A stretch of DNA of 64,000 bases from Candidatus Thioglobus sp. NP1 (GCF_003326015.1 NZ_CP023860.1:310001-374000); one strand, 5' to 3'. Positions 18,843 to 28,656 are shown, counted from the stretch's first letter. Numbers and translations are program-made. Notes: generated by a model from the letters alone, not told the origin.

Positions 18843-19181
18843 ATGGCACAGCAAACCAGTTATAGAGCCGAAAGGGTAAATGAGCTTATAAGGCGTGAAC
18901 TGGTGCTTTTGCTAAGCAAAGAAACAAAAGATCCTAGACTTCAAGAAGTTGTAATTACAGATGTCAAGGTAAGTCGTGATTTGACAAGTGCAAAAGTGTT
19001 TTTTTCTGTTGATGAAAGTGTACAAAAAACTGTTACTACTCTTCTTAATAAGGCCAGTGGTTTTTTTAGATCCAGTCTTTCTAAGGTTTTAGATTTGCGT
19101 CATACGCCGGCACTTAGTTTTATCTATGATACTGCTCCTAATACTGGGGCTCGAATGGATGACCTTTTAAGTAAACTCTGA
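18843..19181 (+). CDS. rbfA: Ribosome-binding factor A
   Basis: 112 aa. KH-fold protein that binds pre-30S subunits and helps 16S 5'-end processing, important in the cold. RAERVNELIRRELVLLLSKE at the N-terminus, then ITDVKVSRDLTSAKVFFSV and LRHTPALSFIYDTAPNTGAR, the family signature. 14 bp after infB and 8 bp before truB, as in the standard operon. Confidence 0.94.
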   Translation: MAQQTSYRAERVNELIRRELVLLLSKETKDPRLQEVVITDVKVSRDLTSAKVFFSVDESVQKTVTTLLNKASGFFRSSLSKVLDLRHTPALSFIYDTAPNTGARMDDLLSKL

Positions 19182-19189
19182 ATCAATAA

Positions 19190-20101
19190 ATGTCAAGACG
19201 AAATCCAACTGGCAGAGACATCAATGGAGTTATACTTCTAGATAAAAGCACTGGAAAAAGCTCTAATACAGTTCTTCAAGAAGTTAAACGTTTGTTTGAT
19301 GCTAATAAGGCTGGACATACTGGTAGTTTAGATCCATTAGCAAGTGGTTTGCTGCCAATTTGCCTTGGTCAGGCAACAAAAGTTGCCCAATTTCTTCTAG
19401 ACGGCGATAAACAATATTATGTTCGTGCAAAGATGGGTCAGTCAAGTACTACTGGAGACTCTGAGGGCAATATAGTTGATTGTGGCTCCACTTCAGCTAT
19501 TAATAAAAATGTAATTAAGGATAGCTTGATTAACTTCATTGGTGATATTGAGCAAATCCCCCCTATGTATTCTGCACTTAAGAGAAATGGCACTCCTCTT
19601 TATAAGCTGGCTAGGAAAGGTATTGAAGTTGATAGAGCTGCAAGGCCAGTTAAAATTTATGATATTAGTTTTATTGATTATGCAGACGATATCATGACAA
19701 TAAGCGTTTCATGTTCTAAGGGGACCTATATCAGAACTTTGGTTGAGGATATTGGAGTAAATCTTGGATCTAGTGCTTATGTTGTTGAGCTCAGAAGAAC
19801 AGGTTTTTGTCATTTTGATATTAGTCAAAGTTTAAATTATGAACAGTTAGTAAGGCTAAAAGAAGTAGGTTTTGAAAATTTAGATACGGTAATTTTAAAC
19901 GCCGATGAGATGTTACCTACTCTTCAAAGTATTCATCTAAATGAAGAACAAACTAATGATATAAAACTTGGCAGAAAAATCTCTTTCAGTGGTTTTGACT
20001 CAATTAAGAAACTTAGGCTTTATGATCATAACAATCAGTTTATTGGCATTGGTGAAAGTAGTCTTCTATCTGAGGTTTTGCCAAAACGCTTATTTGTATA
20101 G
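19190..20101 (+). CDS. truB: tRNA pseudouridine-55 synthase
   Basis: 303 aa. Makes pseudouridine 55 in the T loop of tRNAs. Catalytic Asp in AGHTGSLDPLASGLLPICLG (D45 region), the IPPMYSALKRNGTPLYKLAR motif, and VSCSKGTYIRTLVEDIG. The C-terminal PUA-like part is present (about 240-303). Last gene of the classic operon here; rpsO and pnp, which follow in E. coli, are not next, and purD comes 78 bp later. Confidence 0.95.
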   Translation: MSRRNPTGRDINGVILLDKSTGKSSNTVLQEVKRLFDANKAGHTGSLDPLASGLLPICLGQATKVAQFLLDGDKQYYVRAKMGQSSTTGDSEGNIVDCGSTSAINKNVIKDSLINFIGDIEQIPPMYSALKRNGTPLYKLARKGIEVDRAARPVKIYDISFIDYADDIMTISVSCSKGTYIRTLVEDIGVNLGSSAYVVELRRTGFCHFDISQSLNYEQLVRLKEVGFENLDTVILNADEMLPTLQSIHLNEEQTNDIKLGRKISFSGFDSIKKLRLYDHNNQFIGIGESSLLSEVLPKRLFV

Positions 20102-20179
20102 CAAATATTCTTGCCTAGTCATTATAATTCAAAGACTAATTATTCTATTTTTTCTTAGAAAAAAAATAAGGAAACATTA

Positions 20180-21451
20180 ATGAAAGTTTTAATCATTGGA
20201 TCTGGAGGAAGAGAGCATGCACTGGCTTGGCAGTGTGCTAATTTCTCTGAAGTGACGCATGTTTTTGTAGCGCCTGGTAATGCTGGATGTGCCTTAGAAA
20301 AAAAAATATCAAATGTAAAAATAAATTCAGAAGACATACCCGCACTTATAGAATTTGCTAAATATGAATCAATAGATATTACAATTGTTGGTCCTGAAGC
20401 TCCTTTAGTCATGGGAATTGTGGATGACTTTTGTCAACAGGGCTTAGCTATATTTGGACCCAGTAAACAAGCGTCACAATTAGAGGGCTCCAAGGCATTT
20501 TGTAAGGACTTTTTGCAGAGAAACAATATTCCTACAGCTTTTTATAAGGTTTTTACTGAGACGGAAAAAGCTACTAACTATGTAAAAGAAAAAGGAACTC
20601 CAATCGTAATTAAAGCTGATGGGCTTGCTGCAGGAAAAGGTGTCATTATCGCAAGTACATTACAAGAAGCAACAGACGCAATTGAAGATATGTTAGAAGG
20701 GAATCGATTTGGAGATGCTGGGTCAAGAGTGGTTATTGAGGAGTTTTTAACTGGCGAAGAGGCTAGCTTTATTGTCATGGTGGACGGGGTTAATATTCTT
20801 CCAATGGCAACATCACAAGATCACAAGGCTCGAGATAATGAAGATAAAGGTCCAAATACTGGTGGTATGGGGGCATACTCACCAGCACCATGTGTTACTG
20901 ACGCTATTTATGATCAGGTGATGGACGGAGTAATAAGAAAAACAGTAGATGCAATGCAATCAGAAGGTATGCCTTATACTGGTTTTTTATACGCAGGACT
21001 TATGATCAATAAAAAGGGTGAAATAAAAGTTTTAGAGTACAACTGTAGATTTGGGGATCCTGAGACGCAACCAATTATGATGCGTTTAAAGTCAAATTTA
21101 GCCCAACTTTGCCTTTCTGCTTCTCAAGGAACTTTAGATACACAATCGGCTGAGTGGGATGATAGAACAGCTTTAGGTGTTGTTATGGCAGCAAAGGGTT
21201 ATCCAAATTCCTATAAAAAAGGTGAAAAAATTGAGCTACCACAAGAGCCTTTAGACTCTAAGATTTTTCACGCAGGGACAATTGAAAACCAAGGAAATAT
21301 CCTTAGTAATGGTGGCCGAGTTCTTTGTGTAACAAGCCTAGGTTATGATATCAAAGATTCACAAAAAAAAGCTTATGATCTTATTAAAAATGTCAAATGG
21401 CAAACACCTTACTATAGAACTGATATTGGATTTAAAGGAGTTTCAACTTGA
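20180..21451 (+). CDS. purD: Phosphoribosylamine-glycine ligase
   Basis: 423 aa. Second step of purine synthesis, joining glycine to phosphoribosylamine with ATP. N-terminal KVLIIGSGGREHALAWQ, EAPLVMGIVDDFCQQGL, the ATP-grasp part VIKADGLAAGKGVIIA and the signature RFGDPETQPIMMRL. Ribosome-binding site AAGGAAA. Its final TGA overlaps the TTG start of rnhB. It may be read from the upstream truB operon or from its own promoter in the 78-bp gap. Confidence 0.96.
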   Translation: MKVLIIGSGGREHALAWQCANFSEVTHVFVAPGNAGCALEKKISNVKINSEDIPALIEFAKYESIDITIVGPEAPLVMGIVDDFCQQGLAIFGPSKQASQLEGSKAFCKDFLQRNNIPTAFYKVFTETEKATNYVKEKGTPIVIKADGLAAGKGVIIASTLQEATDAIEDMLEGNRFGDAGSRVVIEEFLTGEEASFIVMVDGVNILPMATSQDHKARDNEDKGPNTGGMGAYSPAPCVTDAIYDQVMDGVIRKTVDAMQSEGMPYTGFLYAGLMINKKGEIKVLEYNCRFGDPETQPIMMRLKSNLAQLCLSASQGTLDTQSAEWDDRTALGVVMAAKGYPNSYKKGEKIELPQEPLDSKIFHAGTIENQGNILSNGGRVLCVTSLGYDIKDSQKKAYDLIKNVKWQTPYYRTDIGFKGVST

Positions 21452-22023
21452 TCATTATTGGTGTAGATGAAGCTGGAAGGGGGCCTTTAGTTGGAAGTGT
21501 TATTGCAGCTGCAGTAGCTTTTCCTGAAAATTTCTATTTAGAGGGCTTGACTGACTCAAAAAAATTAACTGAAAAAAAACGGGAAAGTTTCTACTCTCAA
21601 ATTGTTCAGAAATGTAATTGGTCTGTTGGCGAAGCTAGCAGCATTGAGATAGATCAAATTAATATTCTTCAGGCAACAATGCTTGCAATGAAAAGAGCAG
21701 TTAATAATTTACAACTGGAGCTTTCTATAAGTGACAAAGATGATCAATTTAGTGTTCTTGTGGATGGGAATCAATGTCCAGATGTTGGCAATTGTCAGGC
21801 AATAGTCAAAGGTGATCTAATCGAACCAGTTATATCAGCAGCATCTGTTATTGCAAAAGTTACAAGGGATAGACAAATGAAAGAGCTTGATTTAAATTAT
21901 CCAGGCTATGGCTTTGCTAAACATAAAGGTTACGGTACAAGGGAACACCTTGATGCTCTTAATAAATTCGGCCCTATAAAGGGCATTCATAGAGCCTCAT
22001 TTGCACCAATAAAAAATTATTAA
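21448..22023 (+). CDS. rnhB: Ribonuclease HII
   Basis: 191 aa. Removes RNA from RNA-DNA hybrids and single ribonucleotides in DNA. Metal-binding set visible: IGVDEAGRGPLVG (Asp and Glu), LTDSKKLTEKKRE, the VDGNQCP Asp, and KVTRDRQM Asp. Begins with TTG at 21448, overlapping the purD stop (TTGA); GGAG lies 8 nt upstream within purD. Ends by overlapping the convergent BON lipoprotein gene by 4 bp. Confidence 0.94.
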   Translation: MIIIGVDEAGRGPLVGSVIAAAVAFPENFYLEGLTDSKKLTEKKRESFYSQIVQKCNWSVGEASSIEIDQINILQATMLAMKRAVNNLQLELSISDKDDQFSVLVDGNQCPDVGNCQAIVKGDLIEPVISAASVIAKVTRDRQMKELDLNYPGYGFAKHKGYGTREHLDALNKFGPIKGIHRASFAPIKNY

Positions 22024-22742
22024 TTTGAGTTGAGTTCGTCCATCTGTCTTTGAAGCTCAGCTTGAGCAGCTTCAAGTTCAGCCCTTTTAGCATCTAACTC
22101 TGCTTTTCTTTCTGCATCTTCCTTTTTCTTATTGTCTCTTTCAATTTCTTCTGCAGGACGAACTAATAAATAGTTAAATAGTTTAACTACTTTATTTACA
22201 TTTTTTGCTTTACTAGCAACATTGGTAGCATGCTCTGCCTCCCTTTTCGTCACTGATCCCATTAGATAAACTGTCTTTCTTTCGGTAAGAACCGATACAT
22301 GTCTGGGATGAAAAACCTCTTGGTCAAGAAATAATGCTTCAATTTGCACAGAAATTACACCATCTTTTGCACGGGATAAGTAACTACTGTTTGGCATTAC
22401 CTCTACCTCATTAATGAGTTGTTTCATTAAGGGAGCTCTTCTTTTAACTTGCTCCTCTAAATAATTTTTAAGATCATCATCTGGAGCTTCACCAGTCATA
22501 AGAACAGATTTATTAAATACATTGAAATTGATATGCGCATCATCCAACATTGGATCCTTATTAACAAGATTGCTCAAATCCATATACAGTGCTTTGTCAT
22601 CTAAAATTTCACCCATAGATCGACGATCATTTGCCATTGTTGCAACAGTGGTAACGGCAGCAGCACCTTGAATAATTGGTGAGCAAGAGCTTAAGAAGGA
22701 TGCAGAAATTAATAAAAAGCCTAAAAGAATTACTTTTTTCAT
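22020..22742 (-). CDS. BON-domain outer-membrane lipoprotein, YraP/DolP-like
   Basis: 240 aa. Lipoprotein signal with lipobox LSSC (C20). The next ~150 residues hold two BON domains (about 45-115 and 120-190; KSVLMTGEAPDDDLKNYLEE and KTVYLMGSVTKREAEHATNV). YraP/DolP maintains the outer-membrane barrier in E. coli and sits near rsmI there as here. An added C-terminal tail of about 50 residues is a charged coiled coil (KKKEDAERKAELDAKRAELE), not present in E. coli DolP. The ribosome-binding site AAGGAG is present. Divergent from rsmI. Confidence 0.88.
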   Translation of the reverse strand: MKKVILLGFLLISASFLSSCSPIIQGAAAVTTVATMANDRRSMGEILDDKALYMDLSNLVNKDPMLDDAHINFNVFNKSVLMTGEAPDDDLKNYLEEQVKRRAPLMKQLINEVEVMPNSSYLSRAKDGVISVQIEALFLDQEVFHPRHVSVLTERKTVYLMGSVTKREAEHATNVASKAKNVNKVVKLFNYLLVRPAEEIERDNKKKEDAERKAELDAKRAELEAAQAELQRQMDELNSN

Positions 22743-22914
22743 TATTACTCCTTGTTTCTAATTAGTCGAAATTTTAAAAAAAGATATATATTCTATTTTA
22801 AATCAGATTAAGTATTTTTTTGAGCTAAAGATAAAGATTAATCTAGGAAACACTCGTCTTATAAAGCATAATGATGACTACTAACAATATTTATTTAATG
22901 TTTAATAAATTTTT

Positions 22915-23745
22915 ATGACTGGAAAGCTTTTTATTGTTGCAACGCCTATCGGTAACTTAAGTGATATCACCCTGAGAGCTATTGATATTCTAAAGAGTGT
23001 TGATATTGTTCTTGCAGAAGATACTAGACACAGTAAAAAACTATTTACTCATTATGAAATCACCACATCAATTAGAGCCTTACATGAGCATAATGAGAGA
23101 GAAAAAACAGATTCAATAATAGCTGAAATTAATGACGGCAAGCAGGTTGCCCTAATAAGTGATGCAGGTACTCCTCTTATAAGTGATCCAGGGTTTGTTC
23201 TAGTTTCAACTGCAAAAAAAGAAGGTATTGATGTTGTCCCTATCCCAGGGCCAAGTGCCTTAATTACAGCATTGTCAGCCTCTGGGTTAGCCATTGATAA
23301 GTTTACTTTCTTTGGCTTTCTTCCATCAAGACAGGCTGCTAGATTAAAGATGCTTCAAGCCAAAACAAATCTTCAAGAAACGATAATTTTCTATGAATCT
23401 CCTAAGCGTATTTTGTCAACAATGGAAGACTTGCTTAAAGTTTTTGGAGCCAGTCGTGATGTTTGTATTGCAAAAGAGTTAACAAAATCCTTCGAGACAA
23501 TCCTTACCAATAAACTACCTAATTTAATTGAATACTTTGCAACTGACGAAAGTCACCAAAAAGGTGAATTTGTGATTTTAGTTTCTCCTGCTGATAAAAT
23601 AGACATAGATGAGGCTGAAACTCAGCTTGAAATGTTATTGCCGATTCTATGCTCTGAAATGGGAGCTGCAAAGGCTGCTAAATTAGCATCTAAAATTACT
23701 GGAATTGATAAAAAAAACTGTTACAAGAGAGCTATAGCGTTATGA
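22915..23745 (+). CDS. rsmI: 16S rRNA (cytidine1402-2'-O)-methyltransferase
   Basis: 276 aa. SAM-dependent, tetrapyrrole-methylase fold; methylates the ribose of C1402 in the decoding centre. LFIVATPIGNLSDITLRAI at the start, AEDTRHSKKL, ALISDAGTPLISDPG and VPIPGPSALITALSASGL are family signatures. The start is ATG at 22915 without a strong ribosome-binding site. The stop overlaps the ATG of the ferredoxin gene (ATGA). Confidence 0.95.
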   Translation: MTGKLFIVATPIGNLSDITLRAIDILKSVDIVLAEDTRHSKKLFTHYEITTSIRALHEHNEREKTDSIIAEINDGKQVALISDAGTPLISDPGFVLVSTAKKEGIDVVPIPGPSALITALSASGLAIDKFTFFGFLPSRQAARLKMLQAKTNLQETIIFYESPKRILSTMEDLLKVFGASRDVCIAKELTKSFETILTNKLPNLIEYFATDESHQKGEFVILVSPADKIDIDEAETQLEMLLPILCSEMGAAKAAKLASKITGIDKKNCYKRAIAL

Positions 23746-24056
23746 GTAATTTTTACAAACACCATATTTTTTTCTGCAACAATGTTCGGGTTGATGGTAA
23801 GCAGTGCTGCTCACAAAGTGGTGCTAAAGAGATGTATCGTTATGCTAAGGATAAGTGCCGTGCCAATCAGTCATTGGGAAAAGGGGGTCTCGGTGTAAGT
23901 GAGTCTCGGTGCCTGGGGCGTTGTGAAAATGGACCTGTTTTGGTTGTCTACCCAGATAATGTCTGGTATCAATACATTGATGAAGAAGATATTGATGAGA
24001 TTCTTGAATCCCACCTTGAGGGTGGAAAAATTGTTGATAGGTTACTAATTAAATAG
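23742..24056 (+). CDS. Thioredoxin-fold [2Fe-2S] ferredoxin
   Basis: 104 aa. Small cytoplasmic electron carrier of the thioredoxin-like ferredoxin type. Cysteines C12, C22/C23, C57 and C61 (FFCNN, KQCCSQSG, SRCLGRC, the last followed by ENGPVLVVYPDN) fit the 2Fe-2S ligand spacing C-x9/10-C ... C-x3-C. An acidic end IDEEDIDEILESHLEGG is typical. Coupled to rsmI by ATGA overlap. The redox partner is unknown. Confidence 0.88.
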   Translation: MSNFYKHHIFFCNNVRVDGKQCCSQSGAKEMYRYAKDKCRANQSLGKGGLGVSESRCLGRCENGPVLVVYPDNVWYQYIDEEDIDEILESHLEGGKIVDRLLIK

Positions 24057-24064
24057 TATTTTTA

Positions 24065-24703
24065 TTATTTCACTTTTGCTATTGCTTCAATAATATAAGG
24101 CCTTAAGTTGGCTGCGATAGTCTTAATTCCCTGTGCATTTGGATGTTTATAATCAGGGAGTAATAATGCTTTTTGAAGGGCAACTTCCTCCAATAAAAAA
24201 GGCATGAAAATAAGGCTATGTTTTTCTGAAAGTTCAGGATAAATGTTATCAAACTCAGTTTGATAATCAGGCCCCATACTCTCTGGAGAGAGCATTCCAG
24301 CAAGTATCACAACGGCATCATTTTTTTTAAATTTAGTTATTATTCTATTGAGATTATTACTAGTAAGAGTTGGACTGAGGCCTCTTAACATGTCGTTGGC
24401 ACCTAAACATAAAATTACTATATCTGGGTTATCACCAAGAGACCAATCCAATCTAGATAAACCATTTTTAGAAGTATTTCCAGAAATGCTGGCATTAATA
24501 AATTTTAATGCGGGCCCATCTGTAAAGTTTCTTGAAAGTTCTGAGGCTAAGTTTTCATTTTGAGGTAGTCCATATCCAGCCATTAGGCTGTCACCATAGA
24601 GCATAACTTTTAGATAATTATCTGCATAGGCATTTGATATAAAAAATATAAGCACCAAGCTTACAAATAATGATTTGACACTATATTTTTTTGAGATAAT
24701 CAT
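24065..24703 (-). CDS. tesA: SGNH-hydrolase, TesA-like arylesterase/lysophospholipase
   Basis: 212 aa with an N-terminal hydrophobic signal (SLFVSLVLIFFISNAYA), cut likely before DN. Block I YGDSLMAGYG with the nucleophile Ser, block III GANDMLRG and block V with the Asp-His pair in LPDYKHPNAQG. TesA of E. coli is a periplasmic thioesterase/lysophospholipase L1 and lies divergent from ybbA-ybbP, exactly as here (27-bp gap). Exported, so likely acts on lysophospholipids or esters in the periplasm. Confidence 0.88.
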   Translation of the reverse strand: MIISKKYSVKSLFVSLVLIFFISNAYADNYLKVMLYGDSLMAGYGLPQNENLASELSRNFTDGPALKFINASISGNTSKNGLSRLDWSLGDNPDIVILCLGANDMLRGLSPTLTSNNLNRIITKFKKNDAVVILAGMLSPESMGPDYQTEFDNIYPELSEKHSLIFMPFLLEEVALQKALLLPDYKHPNAQGIKTIAANLRPYIIEAIAKVK

Positions 24704-24730
24704 GCGCTGAATTTTATATTAGATTGTGAA

Positions 24731-25396
24731 ATGAGTGCAGCCATCAAGTTCAATAATGTTTCCTTAAATTACGGCAATAAAAATGACATTGTTGAAGTTT
24801 TAAAGAGTATCAGTTTCTCAATTGATAGTGAGGAGGTTGTTTCTATTGTTGGGCCAAGTGGCTCAGGAAAAACTTCAATTATTATGCTAGCCTCTGGGCT
24901 TGAAACTGCATCAACAGGATCTATTAAAATTAATGATCACGAAATAGTTGGGTTAAAAGAGAATGAACTATCAGAAGTTAGAAGAAAAAATATTGGCATT
25001 GTCTTTCAATCTTTTTACTTAATTCCAAATCTTACTGCTATTGAAAATGTTCTATTGTCTCTTGAGGCAAATCATCAATATAATCGAGAACAAGATGCTG
25101 AGGAGCTTCTTGGTGAATTTGGGCTTTCGCACCGTATTCATCATCTTCCAGGTGAGTTATCTGGAGGTGAGCAACAAAGAGTAGCAATAGCGAGAGCTCT
25201 AATCAACAAGCCTAAGATTATTTTGGCTGATGAGCCAACCGGTAATTTAGACAGTGCAAACTCAGAAAGTATGATCGACTTACTTTTTGACTATACAAAA
25301 AAAAGTAAAACCTCACTTATCATGGTAACTCATGATAATTCAGTGGCTGATCGATGTGATCGTATTATTGAAATAAGGGATGGCCAGATTGTTTGA
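24731..25396 (+). CDS. ybbA: ABC transporter ATP-binding protein, YbbA/LolD type
   Basis: 221 aa. MacB/LolD-type ATPase. Walker A GPSGSGKTS, Q-loop VFQSFYLIPNLTAIENV, signature LSGGEQQRVAIARAL, Walker B ILADEPTGNLDS, and the switch His in VTHDN. Partner of the following FtsX-type permease, with which it overlaps by 17 nt. The order tesA/ybbA/ybbP matches E. coli; the transported substrate is not established, with export of esters or lipids a common guess. Confidence 0.9.
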   Translation: MSAAIKFNNVSLNYGNKNDIVEVLKSISFSIDSEEVVSIVGPSGSGKTSIIMLASGLETASTGSIKINDHEIVGLKENELSEVRRKNIGIVFQSFYLIPNLTAIENVLLSLEANHQYNREQDAEELLGEFGLSHRIHHLPGELSGGEQQRVAIARALINKPKIILADEPTGNLDSANSESMIDLLFDYTKKSKTSLIMVTHDNSVADRCDRIIEIRDGQIV

Positions 25397-27914
25397 TTTT
25401 CAACAGTTCAAATTAATTAATAAGTATGCCTTAAGAGACTTCTCAAGAAGTTATAAAAAACTATGGGTTGTAACATCAACTCTTTTCGTTAGTTTATTAC
25501 TTCTTTCATTAACCTTTTCTGTGAAAGAATCTTTGAATAGTGAAATTACAAATAATTCAAAAGAGCTTCTAGGTGGAGATATCCAGGTTGATAGTGATAT
25601 AGATCCACTTCCTGGGAGCATTATTAAGAAGTTCAAAGATCTTGGAGAAGTCAGTGCTTCTATTGAATTTGCAACGATGCTTTCAAAGCAAGGGGAGTCG
25701 CCAGTATTTACAGAACTCAGGGCAGTTGATAATAATTACCCACTCTATGGCCAGATTGAAACAATACCTGAGGGTGTGGCAAATCAAATATTTTTAAATA
25801 CTCAAAAACCAGCTGTCTTAATTAATGAGAGTATTAAGAATCTTCTAAATATAAGTGTTGGCGATGATATTGTAATAATGGGACAAGAATTTAAAGTCGC
25901 TGGATTAGTTTCTTCAGTTCCAGACCTAGCTGAAAGTGCTGTTTTCGGTGAATTTGCGATTATTAGTATGGATAGTTATGAGCAATTTGGACTTAGTTCA
26001 GGAGGGAGTTTTCTTGATCACAAGTATAGACTTAAATTTAATAATTCAAATGAGCCTAAGAAGCAAGAAGCGTTAGTAAATTCTATTATTTCTTATGATG
26101 ACAAAATTAAGACTCGTCTTCCTGGGCAGAGTGGGCGACGTCTGAGTAGTGTGATTGATAACTTTTCAAATTTTTTAAACTTAGTCTCTGTCAGTGCAAT
26201 GGTGATTGCTGGTATTGGAATTAGCAATACACTTCTTTCGTTTGTTAATCAAAGTAATACAAGTATAGCCGTGAAAAAATCGATTGGATTCTCCTCTGAC
26301 TTTATTCAAATAATGTATTTTTATGAGATTATGTTGATCCTAGTTTTAACTTCAATCTTTGCTTATTTCATAGGTGTCTTTAGTCCATTATTGGCTAATG
26401 AGTTTCTACCAGAGTCACTTGGCATAGATTTACAGCCTGCGTTTAGTTATCTAGGATATCTTAACATTTTTTTTATTGGTTTTTTAGTAGTACTAATTTT
26501 CTCTATACCCTCTCTATATTCAATTAGCGAAATTAAAGCAGCCTCTTTATTTCGAAATACTTTTAATCCTGTAAGCTTAAATTTCTCCTTAAAGAATATT
26601 CTTTTGTTGAGTATTTTGGTAGTTATTTTGATGGCCTATTTTGTCAATCAAACTGATCAGAAGTTTTATACAGTTTTATACTTTGTATCTTTTTTTGTAA
26701 CCATGCTTATTTTTTATGGCGTGTCAAAATTATTAATCTTATTCATTAAGCACTTCTATAAATTTTCTAACAACAGCTATAGGATAGCTTATAGAAATAT
26801 TGTAGCAAAAAAATCTCTTGCACCAATTATGACAATCTCTTTAGGGATTGGCTTAACCCTATTGCTTACTCTAAGTTTTGTTGCAAATAATTTAAAAAAA
26901 GAAATATCAGACAGCATTCCAGCAATGGCACCAGATTTATTTTTTGTTAGCATTGATAAAGATATTCAGCCTGCTCTTGAATCTTTTATTATGGATATTG
27001 ATCCTAATGCAGAGCTCGAATTTAGTCCAATGGCTAGTGCCTCATTTATCTCATTAAATGGAATTCCCATTGAGGAAGTTGTTTCGAATAATAATAGATC
27101 TGCCTGGGTTGTAAGGGGTGACAGACGAATTTCTTGGGCTGAAAAGCCACAGCCAGACAATCCTATTATTGAGGGAGAGTGGTGGCAGCCTGGCAATGAG
27201 AATGAAATGTTTATCTCTATGGATAGTAGGGCTGCATATGATCTAGGCATGAAGATTAATGATAAGATAGTGTTGAATATATTAGGTCGAGATGTTACTG
27301 GTACTATTAAGAACTTTAGAGAGGTTGACTATCGAGATATTTCCATTAACTTTGCCATAATTATTAATAAAGCCTTTGCTAATAAACTCCCTTATGAGAA
27401 TGTTGGAACATTAAAGTCAGAGCTCCCATCTGATGAAATTTTGTCAATGGTTGTTGAAAAATTCCCAAATGTATCAGCAATAAGGATTGATAGGATCTTG
27501 TCTCAGATAAGCGAAGTATTAAATAAAATATTTATAGCAGTTACGGCCATATCTTTGATTGTAATTATTATTGGCCTAATAGTTATCGTCAGTGCAGTTC
27601 TTGTTCAAACAACATTTAGAAGATACAACAACCTAATATATAAGATTGTGGGTGTAGACTTTCCAACTATACTCAAGGCCATGACAATGGAATTTGCATT
27701 TATATATGGCACCTTAATATTTTTTGCTGTTTCTGTTGCAACTATAAGTTCTTACCTTGTTGTAGAAAAAGCTTTACAGCTTACATGGCAGTTTGATTTT
27801 GGATTAACACTTTGGATTATTGTATCAACTGCTTTAGTATCATTTGTTTTAATTCTATTGGCTAATAGAAGTATTTTTAGCCCGAAGGTCTACCCATTGA
27901 TTCGTAATGAGTAA
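25380..27914 (+). CDS. ybbP: FtsX/MacB-type ABC transporter permease, YbbP
   Basis: 844 aa, close to E. coli YbbP (804). N-terminal helix (KKLWVVTSTLFVSLLLLSL), a large periplasmic domain (about 45-255), then three helices, a second core helix and periplasmic domain (about 475-700, TISLGIGLTLLLTLSFVANN at its start) and three C-terminal helices. Two FtsX-family units in one polypeptide, so a single copy may work with an ATPase dimer. Begins within ybbA at ATG 25380. AT-rich like its neighbours. Confidence 0.88.
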   Translation: MARLFDFQQFKLINKYALRDFSRSYKKLWVVTSTLFVSLLLLSLTFSVKESLNSEITNNSKELLGGDIQVDSDIDPLPGSIIKKFKDLGEVSASIEFATMLSKQGESPVFTELRAVDNNYPLYGQIETIPEGVANQIFLNTQKPAVLINESIKNLLNISVGDDIVIMGQEFKVAGLVSSVPDLAESAVFGEFAIISMDSYEQFGLSSGGSFLDHKYRLKFNNSNEPKKQEALVNSIISYDDKIKTRLPGQSGRRLSSVIDNFSNFLNLVSVSAMVIAGIGISNTLLSFVNQSNTSIAVKKSIGFSSDFIQIMYFYEIMLILVLTSIFAYFIGVFSPLLANEFLPESLGIDLQPAFSYLGYLNIFFIGFLVVLIFSIPSLYSISEIKAASLFRNTFNPVSLNFSLKNILLLSILVVILMAYFVNQTDQKFYTVLYFVSFFVTMLIFYGVSKLLILFIKHFYKFSNNSYRIAYRNIVAKKSLAPIMTISLGIGLTLLLTLSFVANNLKKEISDSIPAMAPDLFFVSIDKDIQPALESFIMDIDPNAELEFSPMASASFISLNGIPIEEVVSNNNRSAWVVRGDRRISWAEKPQPDNPIIEGEWWQPGNENEMFISMDSRAAYDLGMKINDKIVLNILGRDVTGTIKNFREVDYRDISINFAIIINKAFANKLPYENVGTLKSELPSDEILSMVVEKFPNVSAIRIDRILSQISEVLNKIFIAVTAISLIVIIIGLIVIVSAVLVQTTFRRYNNLIYKIVGVDFPTILKAMTMEFAFIYGTLIFFAVSVATISSYLVVEKALQLTWQFDFGLTLWIIVSTALVSFVLILLANRSIFSPKVYPLIRNE

Positions 27915-27939
27915 CTAATATATTTGGGTAATCTAAAAT

Positions 27940-28554
27940 TTACAGGAGTGAAAGTAATTTTTGATTAAGCTCTTTAACCATAATCTTTAAATCACTTATC
28001 TTAGAATTATTCTCAATAATATCAGTAGGAAGATGGTTTTCTAGTTGAAGGCGCTCTTCACGAGTGGCTTGAGCCATCAACATTATTTTAGCTTTTTCTT
28101 TACTAATTTTCTCTCTAGACATCAGGCGAGATAATTGATTTTCAATTTCACAATCAACTACTATCGCTCTATCAAATGGTTCCCATAATTTTTTCTCAAC
28201 TAGTAAAGGAATTACTACAATCATGATTCCTTCTTGACATGAATTCATAGCGGCATTCATTTTATGAAGTATTTTTGGATGTAAAATTTTTTCAATTAAA
28301 GCTCTATTGCGCCCTTTTTTATAAAGCTCATCCCTAAGGTGTTTCCGATTAAGCATACCATTAGGTAATACAATAGAGTCTCCAAAAACCTCTATTAATT
28401 CATTAAGTCCTTCTGTGCCAGGGAGAACAACTTCTCGAGAAATAACATCTAAATCAATAATATGGCAACCATAGATTCCCAGTAAGTCACTAACAAGAGA
28501 TTTGCCTGATGCTATGCCACCAGTTAGCGACACCTTAAGAATTTTTTTCACCAT
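27940..28554 (-). CDS. coaE: Dephospho-CoA kinase
   Basis: 204 aa from the ATG at 28554 (MVKKILKVSLTGGIASGKS); a TTG at 28569 would add five residues and is less likely. Last step of CoA synthesis. P-loop GGIASGKS, the ISREVVLPGTEGLNEL segment and the LIEKILHPKILHKM motif with lid residues REKISKEKAKIMLMAQATRE. Convergent with ybbP, 25 bp between stops. Directly upstream (on the other strand) is the tRNA-Met locus. Confidence 0.93.
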   Translation of the reverse strand: MVKKILKVSLTGGIASGKSLVSDLLGIYGCHIIDLDVISREVVLPGTEGLNELIEVFGDSIVLPNGMLNRKHLRDELYKKGRNRALIEKILHPKILHKMNAAMNSCQEGIMIVVIPLLVEKKLWEPFDRAIVVDCEIENQLSRLMSREKISKEKAKIMLMAQATREERLQLENHLPTDIIENNSKISDLKIMVKELNQKLLSLL

Positions 28555-28656
28555 TATGGTTGATTTCAAATAATAGTAGTTACTTAAATTTTATATTGAA
28601 ATTTAGGGAATACAATATGAATGATATTAATATATTTCTTAATTATGGTTTTTAGC

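Noticed and set aside
22743-22914. RNase P RNA gene near rsmI, as in E. coli
   Set aside because: The 172-bp gap is too short and shows none of the expected GC-rich stems.
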